Assembly: GCA_934511545.1 (NCBI GenBank)
Contig: CAKSWM010000095.1
Span: forward strand, 1-6,096
Source: an uncultured Oscillospiraceae bacterium
GTDB lineage: Bacteria; Bacillota; Clostridia; Oscillospirales; Oscillospiraceae
Direction: 5' to 3'
DNA: 6,096 nt
Part shown: piece after piece, positions 1 to 6,096 of the stretch
How positions within the stretch are numbered: position 1 is the stretch's first letter
How the letters are laid out: every line of letters begins with the position of its first letter
The notes under the pieces: generated by a model
Seen by the model: only the letters and a program-made list of their open reading frames with translations
Told to the model about the DNA's origin: nothing
Database searches by the model: none
Position numbers and translations under genes: made by a program

Positions 1-382
1 TCAGAGTTACTGTCATCGTCTCGCCAGGAATCACCATCGGCTTGAGCGCATTCGCCAGCTCATTGATATTCAGCACTGCTACGCCTTTAATTACCGCAAC
101 CTTATTGAGGTTAAAGTCATTGGTCACAACCTTTCCCTTCATAATCTGCGCCAGTTTCAGCAGCTTTACATCAACTTCCGGAATTTCCTTCAATGCCTTT
201 TCAGAATCTGTATTGTAAATTTCAATTCCGTATTCCACCTGAATCTTATTTAAAATATCCAGTCCTCTGCGTCCTCTGTTACGCTTGAGCCCATCCGATG
301 AATCGGCGATATGCCGAAGCTCGACCAATACAAATTCCGGAATTACAATCGGTCCTTCCAGAAATCCGGTTTTCATGCCCAT
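1..382 (-). CDS. yacL: YacL-family PIN/TRAM protein, fragment cut at both ends and joined to a gltD-like start
   Basis: An ATG at 382 opens 127 codons that run off the left edge without a stop. From about residue 4 the protein matches my memory of the YacL family, membrane-anchored PIN-TRAM proteins of Firmicutes: [14 protein letters not shown] (4-17), [11 protein letters not shown] (20-30), [16 protein letters not shown] (33-48), [11 protein letters not shown] (85-95) and [13 protein letters not shown] (103-115), after which the TRAM domain would begin (IPGE, 118-121). Full YacL has about four N-terminal membrane helices and then a DTSVIIDGR-like strand carrying the first catalytic Asp of the nuclease fold. 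Both are absent here, while Glu21 and Asp89 remain. The first residues, MGMKTGFLE, instead resemble the N-terminus of GltD, the gene expected after gltB, and they have a proper ribosome binding site. GC is about 44%, far below gltB, and TTA and TCA codons occur. I read this as a joined fragment, not a functional nuclease. The family call is firm; whether the ORF exists in a real genome is doubtful. Confidence 0.6.
   Translation of the reverse strand, partial: MGMKTGFLEGPIVIPEFVLVELRHIADSSDGLKRNRGRRGLDILNKIQVEYGIEIYNTDSEKALKEIPEVDVKLLKLAQIMKGKVVTNDFNLNKVAVIKGVAVLNINELANALKPMVIPGETMTVTL
353..382 (-). other. Probable chimeric junction: gltD start fused to yacL interior
   Basis: The first ten codons read [12 protein letters not shown]-x-x-TGFLE is the usual beginning of glutamate synthase small subunits (commonly MGKPTGFLEY or similar), and KTGFLEG is also the usual sequence of YacL at the second strand of its PIN domain. 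The upstream side (gltB, ribosome binding site, ATG) fits a gltB-gltD operon; the downstream side fits only YacL. The two therefore meet inside a stretch of roughly 20 bases that could be nearly identical in both genes, around 354-373. GC content and codon use change at the same place. The overlap is inferred from protein families, since neither parent sequence is present in the window. Confidence 0.6.
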
Positions 383-392
383 TAAAGCCACT

Positions 393-398
393 CTCCTC
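393..398 (-). promoter_or_regulatory. Ribosome binding site between gltB stop and the gltD-like start
   Basis: Reading the minus strand, GAGGAG begins directly after the gltB stop codon (399-401) and ends 10 bases before the ATG at 382. The whole gap between the genes is 16 bases. A strong site at this spacing suits a co-translated gltB-gltD pair and is one reason to think the original downstream gene was gltD. An internal YacL codon would have no reason to carry a ribosome binding site. Confidence 0.7.
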
Positions 399-3300
399 TC
401 ATGCGTTCCGGCAAAGGTGGAACGCGTCAAGCTTTGCCTGCTCGGAGGGAACGCCCTTTTCCTCCAGCGCGGCGATAGCTGTCAGCATCTTCTGATATTC
501 GTTGGGAACGATCTTCTTGAACAGCGGCAGGTATTTGTCCAGATCGGCGAGTACCTCCTGCCCAAGCTCGGAACCGGTGGCCGCGACGTGCGCCTCGATG
601 AGCCGTCGGAGCTCCTCTTTGTCATGGCGCTGGGTTATCTCGCTCATGGTGACCATCTGTTTGTTCAGCCGCAGATAGAAGTCGCGGTTTTCGTCGAGAA
701 CGTATGCTATACCGCCGCTCATACCGGCCGCAAAGTTCTTGCCGGTCTGCCCGAGAACGACGACGCAGCCGCCCGTCATATATTCGCAGCCGTGGTCGCC
801 GCAGCCCTCGACAACGGCGACGGCGCCGGAGTTGCGGACGCAGAAGCGCTCACCGGCTACGCCGCTTATGAAGGCCTGACCGCCGGTCGCGCCGTAGAGA
901 GCGACGTTTCCGATGACGATGTTGTCTCTGGCGCTGAACCTGCTGTGCCGGTCGGGCGCGACGACCAGCTTGCCGCCGGAGAGCCCCTTGCCGAAGTAGT
1001 CGTTGCTGTCGCCGGTCAGGTTCAGCGTCAGGCCCTTCGGCACGAACGCACCGAAGGACTGTCCAGCACTGCCCGTGCAGTTGACGATGTAGGTATCGTC
1101 GCTGAGACTGCCGCCAAACCGGCGGGTGATCTCGGAGCCGAGTATCGTGCCGACGGCGCGGTTCGTGCTCGAAACAGTGACGGAGCAGGCGTGTGCCCGG
1201 CGCTTCTTGAAGCTGGGTTCAAACTCGGGGATGAGAGTTCCGGCGTCAAGAGTCTTTTCAAGCCCGAAGCAGTATGCGTCCTTCGGATCGCAGGTGACGG
1301 GCAGGGGACCGCCCCCAATGACAGGGGAGAGGTCTATGGTATCGGCTCTGGCCGTGGTTTTCCTCTTTCTGACGCGAAGCTTGTCGGTGCGGCCCACCAG
1401 CTCGTTTACGGAGCGGACGCCGAGCTTTGCCATTATCTCGCGAAGCTCCTCCGCGACGAAGAGCATGAAGTTCATGACATATTCCGGCTTGCCGCAGAAG
1501 CGCGCGCGAAGCTCCGGGTTCTGTGTTGCGATGCCGACGGGGCAGGTATCGAGATTGCATACGCGCATCATCAGGCAGCCCATGGCGACCAGCGGAGCCG
1601 AGGCAAAGCCGAACTCCTCCGCGCCGAGCATACAGGCGATGGCAACGTCGCGCCCGGTCATCAGCTTGCCGTCCGTCTCGAGGCGGACTCTGGAGCGCAG
1701 ACCGTTTCGCACGAGAGTCTGGTGCGCCTCGGACAGGCCGAGCTCCCAGGGCAGGCCCGCGTTCTGGATCGAGCTTTTCGGGGCGGCCCCGGTGCCGCCG
1801 TCGTAGCCGGAGATGAGTATGACCTGAGCTCCCGCCTTGGCGACGCCTGCGGCAACGGTGCCGACTCCGGCCTCGGAGACGAGCTTGACGGAGATATCCG
1901 CGGCTCTGTTTGCGTTTTTCAGGTCGAAGATGAGCTGAGCCAGGTCTTCGATCGAATATATGTCGTGATGGGGAGGGGGAGAGATGAGCGCCACGCCGGG
2001 CGTGGAATAGCGAGTTTTTGCTATCCAGGGATATACCTTGCTTCCCGGCAGATGCCCGCCTTCTCCGGGCTTTGCGCCCTGCGCCATCTTGATCTGTATC
2101 TCCTTCGCGGAGCACAGGTATGCGCTGGTGACGCCGAAGCGGCCGGAGGCGACCTGTTTTATGGCGCTGTTTTTATCCGTTCCGAACCTGGCGGGATCCT
2201 CGCCGCCCTCGCCGGAGTTGGACTTTCCGCCGAGGCGGTTCATGGCGACGGCCATGCAGGTGTGCGCCTCCTCGGATATGGAGCCGTAGGACATGGCGCC
2301 GGTCTTGAAGCGCTTTACGATCTCACTTGCGGGCTCGACCTCTTCGAGAGGAACTCCGCCGTTTTCGTCAAAGACAAATTCGAGCAGGCCGCGCAGGGTG
2401 TGGGGACTGCGTTCGTCATCGACCATGGCGGAATATTCCCTGAAGCGCGCATAGGAACCGGTGTGGGTCGCCTCGCGCAGGGCCAGTATCGTCCGCGGGT
2501 CATACATATGCGATTCGGTGTTGTCACCGCTGCGGAGCTTGTGCGCGCCTGCGCTGTCAAGCGTCGTATCAACGCCGAGACCGAGCGGGTCGAAGGCGTG
2601 GCTGTGACGCCATTCAACGCCCTCGCCGATCTCCTCAAGGCCGATCCCTTCCACGGGGCTGACGGTGTTTGTAAAGTATTTGCTGATGACCTCGCGGCGG
2701 ATGCCGACGGCCTCGAATATCTGCGCGGACTGATAGGACTGGAGGGTCGAGATGCCCATTTTGGAAGCTATCTTGACGATACCGTGGAGTATCGCGCTGT
2801 TGTAATCCGTGATAGCGGTGTAATAATCCTTGTCGAGCATGCCGCGGTCGATGAGCTCGGTTATGCATTCCTGCGCCAGATAGGGGTTTATGGCGCGCGC
2901 GCCGTAACCGAGCAGCGCTGCAAAATGGTGCACATCGCGCGGCTCCGCGCTCTCCAGAATGATGGAGACGGCGGTGCGCTTCTTTGTCCGGACGAGGTAT
3001 TGCTCGATCGCGGAGACCGCCAGCAGGGACGGTATCGCAACGTGGTTTTCGTCAACGCCGCGGTCGGAGAGAATTATGATGTTGGAGCCGCTGCGGTACG
3101 CGCGGTCGCAGTCTACAAACAGCTTGTCGAGCGCTTTTTCCAGCGAGGTGTTTTTGTAATAAAGCAGGGAAACGGTCCCGACCCGGAAACCGGGACGGTC
3201 TATCTCGCGTATCTTCATGAGATCGACGCTCGTGAGTATCGGATTGTTGATCTGCAGGACGCTGCAGTTGTCCGCTTTTTCGATCAGCAGATTGCCGTCG

Positions 3301-4919
3301 CAGCCGGCGTAGACCGTCGTGTCGGTAACGACTTCCTCGCGTATGGCGTCGATAGGCGGGTTTGTGACCTGTGCGAAGAGCTGTTTGAAATAGCTGAACA
3401 GAGGCTGGTGCTTATCGGAGAGAACGGCCAGCGGGATGTCCGCGCCCATGGCCGCGGTCGGCTCGGAGCCTGTTTCCGCCATGGGAAGGATGGCGTTCGT
3501 TATATCCTCGTAAGTATAGCCGAAGGCCTTGTAGAGCCTGTCGCGCTCCGTCTGGCTGTATTTTGGTATCCTGTGGTTCGGTATCTTGAGCTCGGAAAGC
3601 TGAACAAGGTGTCCGTCGAGCCATTCGCCGTAGGGCTGGCGTCCGGCGTAATATTCCTTGCATTCCTCGTCCGAGATAACGCGCTTCTGCATCGTGTCCA
3701 CAAGGAGCATCTTTCCGGGCCGGAGCCTGGATTTGCGTACGATGTTTTCGGGCGGAATGTCGAGCACGCCGACCTCGGAGGAGAGGATGAGCCTGTTGTC
3801 GTTCGTTATGTAGTATCTGGCGGGCCTGAGTCCGTTGCGGTCGAGCACCGCGCCGACGACGTCGCCGTCGGAAAAGAGAATGGCCGCAGGACCGTCCCAG
3901 GGCTCCATCATGGTCGAGTAATAGCGGTAGAGATCGCGCTTTTTCCGGCTGATGCCCGCGTCGTTTTTCCAGGGCTCGGGGATGAGTATCATGACGGCCA
4001 GCGGCAGGGGCATCCCGTTCATCACGAGAAACTCCAGCGTGTTGTCCAGCATCGCGGAGTCGGAACCGGACTGGGAGATGACGGGAAGTATCTTATCCAT
4101 GTCCGCGTCGAGAACGGAGGAGTGCATTGTTTCCTCTCTGGCCAGCATCCGGTCAACGTTGCCGCGTATGGTGTTGATCTCGCCGTTATGCAGAATGAAG
4201 CGGTTCGGGTGAGCTCTCTCCCAGCTGGGGGTGGTGTTGGTGGAAAAGCGGGAATGGACCAGGGCTATCGCGCTGACGAAGTCACCGTCCTGAAGATCGG
4301 GATAGAACCGGCGCAGCTGGTGAACGAGAAACATGCCCTTATACACGATCGTTCTTGAGGAAAACGAGGCGACATAGGTGTTGTCGTTGCTCTGCTCAAA
4401 CACGCGGCGTATGACATACAGCCTGCGGTCGAAGGCAAGCCCCTTTGCGATCCTTGCCGGGCGGCGGACAAAACACTGGTATATGCAGGGCATGGAGGCC
4501 TTTGCCTTTTCTCCCAGCACGTCCGCGTCCGCAGGCACCTTGCGCCAGGCAAGAAATTCAACGCCCTCTTTGGCACAGATGACCTCAAACATCTTCTGGG
4601 CCTGACGCCGGGCCAGAATATCCTGCGGGAAGAAGAACATGCCGACGCCGTAGTCCCGTTCTCCGCCCAGATCTATGCCGAGATCGCTGCCGACTTTGAC
4701 AAAAAAACGGTGGGGGATCTGAAGCATGATGCCGACGCCGTCGCCGATCTCTCCTGTGGCGTCTTTTCCGGCGCGGTGCTCCAGCTTTTCGACAATCGAA
4801 AGAGCGTCGCTGACGACGCTGTGGCTCCGGGTCCCGTCTATGTTTATGACGGCGCCGATGCCGCAGGCATCATGTTCGAACTGCGGACTGTACAGTGTCT
4901 GTTCGCTTGACTGGTTCAT
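399..4919 (-). CDS. gltB: Glutamate synthase (GOGAT), large subunit, complete
   Basis: A 1506-residue protein, the normal length for the bacterial alpha subunit, which converts glutamine plus 2-oxoglutarate to two glutamates in the cytoplasm. The order of domains is complete. First comes a class II glutamine amidotransferase whose nucleophile is Cys19 in EHDACGIG, implying removal of an 18-residue propeptide, with HNGEINT at 244-250. A central linking domain follows at roughly 460-760. The FMN-binding synthase domain covers about 800-1190, with [10 protein letters not shown] near 872 and [10 protein letters not shown] at 1038-1047. Cys1115, Cys1121 and Cys1126 ([12 protein letters not shown]) are the 3Fe-4S ligands. 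A C-terminal GXGXG beta-helix fills about 1220-1460. The ATG at 4919 follows AAAGGAG by 9 bases and leaves the expected short propeptide, so the start is secure. It lies 15 bases after asnB and is surely co-transcribed with it. The partner gltD, which passes electrons from NAD(P)H, should follow but is replaced by a YacL fragment. A ferredoxin-dependent enzyme is a weaker alternative. Confidence 0.98.
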   Translation of the reverse strand: MNQSSEQTLYSPQFEHDACGIGAVINIDGTRSHSVVSDALSIVEKLEHRAGKDATGEIGDGVGIMLQIPHRFFVKVGSDLGIDLGGERDYGVGMFFFPQDILARRQAQKMFEVICAKEGVEFLAWRKVPADADVLGEKAKASMPCIYQCFVRRPARIAKGLAFDRRLYVIRRVFEQSNDNTYVASFSSRTIVYKGMFLVHQLRRFYPDLQDGDFVSAIALVHSRFSTNTTPSWERAHPNRFILHNGEINTIRGNVDRMLAREETMHSSVLDADMDKILPVISQSGSDSAMLDNTLEFLVMNGMPLPLAVMILIPEPWKNDAGISRKKRDLYRYYSTMMEPWDGPAAILFSDGDVVGAVLDRNGLRPARYYITNDNRLILSSEVGVLDIPPENIVRKSRLRPGKMLLVDTMQKRVISDEECKEYYAGRQPYGEWLDGHLVQLSELKIPNHRIPKYSQTERDRLYKAFGYTYEDITNAILPMAETGSEPTAAMGADIPLAVLSDKHQPLFSYFKQLFAQVTNPPIDAIREEVVTDTTVYAGCDGNLLIEKADNCSVLQINNPILTSVDLMKIREIDRPGFRVGTVSLLYYKNTSLEKALDKLFVDCDRAYRSGSNIIILSDRGVDENHVAIPSLLAVSAIEQYLVRTKKRTAVSIILESAEPRDVHHFAALLGYGARAINPYLAQECITELIDRGMLDKDYYTAITDYNSAILHGIVKIASKMGISTLQSYQSAQIFEAVGIRREVISKYFTNTVSPVEGIGLEEIGEGVEWRHSHAFDPLGLGVDTTLDSAGAHKLRSGDNTESHMYDPRTILALREATHTGSYARFREYSAMVDDERSPHTLRGLLEFVFDENGGVPLEEVEPASEIVKRFKTGAMSYGSISEEAHTCMAVAMNRLGGKSNSGEGGEDPARFGTDKNSAIKQVASGRFGVTSAYLCSAKEIQIKMAQGAKPGEGGHLPGSKVYPWIAKTRYSTPGVALISPPPHHDIYSIEDLAQLIFDLKNANRAADISVKLVSEAGVGTVAAGVAKAGAQVILISGYDGGTGAAPKSSIQNAGLPWELGLSEAHQTLVRNGLRSRVRLETDGKLMTGRDVAIACMLGAEEFGFASAPLVAMGCLMMRVCNLDTCPVGIATQNPELRARFCGKPEYVMNFMLFVAEELREIMAKLGVRSVNELVGRTDKLRVRKRKTTARADTIDLSPVIGGGPLPVTCDPKDAYCFGLEKTLDAGTLIPEFEPSFKKRRAHACSVTVSSTNRAVGTILGSEITRRFGGSLSDDTYIVNCTGSAGQSFGAFVPKGLTLNLTGDSNDYFGKGLSGGKLVVAPDRHSRFSARDNIVIGNVALYGATGGQAFISGVAGERFCVRNSGAVAVVEGCGDHGCEYMTGGCVVVLGQTGKNFAAGMSGGIAYVLDENRDFYLRLNKQMVTMSEITQRHDKEELRRLIEAHVAATGSELGQEVLADLDKYLPLFKKIVPNEYQKMLTAIAALEEKGVPSEQAKLDAFHLCRNA

Positions 4920-4928
4920 TTTGGGGTG

Positions 4929-4935
4929 CTCCTTT
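4929..4935 (-). promoter_or_regulatory. gltB ribosome binding site overlapping the asnB stop
   Basis: The minus strand reads AAAGGAG here, 9 bases before the gltB ATG. Its first A is also the last base of the asnB TGA stop (4935-4937). Ribosomes finishing asnB therefore stop on top of the gltB initiation site, which suggests translational coupling. There is no room for a promoter or terminator between the two genes. Confidence 0.85.
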
Positions 4936-6096
4936 CAGTTTCCGCTGCCTCCGTAGTTGGAGAGCACGCGCGCGGAGGGGTCGTTGACATCGCAGCCCTC
5001 CCATTCGCGGTTCGGCATCCAGAAATCGGCGATCATTTCCGCCTGTCCCGGATAATACTGCTCGAACAGCTCGCGGTAAAGCAGGGACTCTTTCGTAAAC
5101 GGCCGGGCGTAGGTATATTTTGCGCGCAGCCGCTCGAATTCTTCGTCTGTGTAACGGGTCTCGGCATAGGCCTTCAGATCGTCCACCATGGAATGTCCGA
5201 CGGCGTCGCTGAAAGCCGCCTTTTCACGCATGAGTATGCTCTCCGGCAGCCAGTCGCCCTCGAAGGCGCGGCGCAGAAGATATTTGCCCTTGCCATAGCT
5301 GTTGACCTTCATCGCAGGGTCGAGCGACATGACATAGCTAGCAAAGTCAAGGTCGCCGAAAGGCACGCGCGCCTCGAGAGAGTTGACGGAGATGCAGCGG
5401 TCGGCGCGGAGAACGTCGTACATGTGCAGCTCTCGCACGCGCTTTTCGGCCTCTTTCTGGAAGGCCTCGGGCGAAGGGGCAAAATCGGTGTATTTATAGC
5501 CGAAAAGCTCGTCGGAGATCTCTCCCGTCAGAATGACGCGCAGATCGGTGTTCTCGTGTATATATTTGCAGACAAGATACATGCCGATGGAGGCGCGTAT
5601 CGTCGTTATATCCCAGGTGCCAAGGAGCGCGACGACCTCGGGCAGAGCCTTGAGAACATCGCTTTCCGTTATGATGACCTCCGTGTGGTCGGAATGAATG
5701 TATTCCGCGGCCTGCTTTGCGTATTTCAGGTCGATAGCATCCGTGCTCATGCCGATAGCGAAGGTTTTTACCGGCTTATCGGAGAGCCTTGCCGCGACTG
5801 CGCAGACAAGGGAGGAGTCCAGTCCGCCGGAGAGAAGAAAGCCGATGGGAGCATCGGCGTCCAGCCGCTTTTCGATCCCGGCGATCAGCTTTTCGCGTAT
5901 TTTGCGGCAGGCGGTGTCAAGATCGTCGGCGGACACGGCGGAAACGCTGCTGATGTCGCGGTAACAGACAAATTCCCCGTCCTTGTAATAGTGACCGGGC
6001 GGGAAGGGCGTTATTTTGCCGCAGAGAGGGACAAGGTTTTTCGCCTCGCTGGCGAAGAGAATGCCGCCCGCGCCGTCATATCCGTAGTACAGCGGG
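4935..6096 (-). CDS. asnB: Asparagine synthase (glutamine-hydrolysing), 5' end missing
   Basis: The frame is open from the right edge (first whole codon at 6095) to the TGA at 4935-4937, giving 386 residues. The GTG at 5936 is an internal valine, because clear AsnB sequence precedes it: PLYYGYDGAGGILFASEAKN and FPPGHYY. The enzyme makes asparagine from aspartate, ATP and glutamine. Visible are the end of the glutamine amidotransferase domain (about 1-50) and the whole synthetase domain, with the pyrophosphate loop SGGLDSS at 89-95, WDITTIRAS near 161, GEISDELFGYKY from 191, SLEARVPFGD and the REKAAFSDAVG segment. Family members such as E. coli AsnB have about 550 residues, so roughly 140 N-terminal residues including catalytic Cys2 lie outside the window. 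The motif GEISDE replaces the more common GEGSDE; I recall this as usual in a clostridial subgroup, so it does not suggest loss of activity. It leads the operon with gltB, both using glutamine as nitrogen donor. Confidence 0.96.
   Translation of the reverse strand, partial: PLYYGYDGAGGILFASEAKNLVPLCGKITPFPPGHYYKDGEFVCYRDISSVSAVSADDLDTACRKIREKLIAGIEKRLDADAPIGFLLSGGLDSSLVCAVAARLSDKPVKTFAIGMSTDAIDLKYAKQAAEYIHSDHTEVIITESDVLKALPEVVALLGTWDITTIRASIGMYLVCKYIHENTDLRVILTGEISDELFGYKYTDFAPSPEAFQKEAEKRVRELHMYDVLRADRCISVNSLEARVPFGDLDFASYVMSLDPAMKVNSYGKGKYLLRRAFEGDWLPESILMREKAAFSDAVGHSMVDDLKAYAETRYTDEEFERLRAKYTYARPFTKESLLYRELFEQYYPGQAEMIADFWMPNREWEGCDVNDPSARVLSNYGGSGN

Noticed and set aside
383..398. Terminator or promoter after gltB.
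   Set aside because: The 16-base gap holds only a ribosome binding site. There is no inverted repeat followed by a T run, and no room for a promoter.
1258..2115. Arginine-rich open frame of 285 codons on the minus strand inside gltB.
   Set aside because: It is out of frame with an intact, strongly conserved gltB. The low-complexity Arg/Ser/Gly composition is typical of an off-frame reading of GC-rich sequence.
285..4358. A 1357-codon open frame on the plus strand, opposite gltB.
   Set aside because: Its codons line up exactly with gltB codons on the other strand, so its stops would correspond to TTA, CTA or TCA in gltB. gltB avoids those three codons in this part, and the frame ends at 4358 exactly where gltB first uses TCA (Ser188). 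The translation resembles no protein family I know. It is a shadow of GC-rich codon use.
5934..5936. GTG as a possible start of a short asnB.
   Set aside because: The same frame continues upstream to the right edge with clear AsnB sequence, so this is an internal valine and the gene is cut only by the window.
5698..5964. Plus-strand open frame of 88 codons opposite asnB.
   Set aside because: It lies wholly opposite the conserved AsnB catalytic domain, has no recognisable motif and no neighbouring genes on that strand.

Overview
The window reads almost entirely on the minus strand. From right to left it holds three adjacent coding regions: the C-terminal two thirds of an asparagine synthetase B gene (asnB, running off the right edge), a complete gene for the large subunit of glutamate synthase (gltB), and a fragment of a YacL-family PIN/TRAM protein that runs off the left edge. 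There is no non-coding stretch longer than 16 bases. I see no RNA gene, mobile element, CRISPR array or terminator.

The proteins look like those of anaerobic Firmicutes (Clostridia, perhaps an Oscillospiraceae-like gut bacterium). The asnB subfamily with GEISDELFGYKY in place of the usual GEGSDE motif, the Shine-Dalgarno sequences of the AGGAG type and the YacL family all point that way. This assignment rests on remembered family resemblance, not on a search. The asnB and gltB part is GC-rich (63 and 68% in two hand-counted 60-base lines of gltB). The leftmost 360 bases are about 44% GC by hand count.

asnB and gltB form a tight pair: 15 bases separate them and the gltB ribosome binding site touches the asnB stop codon. 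Both enzymes take the amide nitrogen of glutamine, one to make asparagine and the other to make glutamate, so this is a nitrogen-assimilation operon. The expected next gene is gltD, the NAD(P)H-oxidising small subunit. After gltB there is a good ribosome binding site and an ATG followed by MGMKTGFLE, which resembles the usual start of GltD (MGKPTGFLE). The reading frame then continues as the middle of a YacL PIN domain ([14 protein letters not shown]) with a sharp drop in GC and a change in codon use. The simplest reading is that two unrelated sequences are joined at a short stretch both genes share. That is most likely an assembly chimera, less likely a real recombination. This junction is the one point in the window that deserves attention; the rest is ordinary core metabolism and I found no new system.
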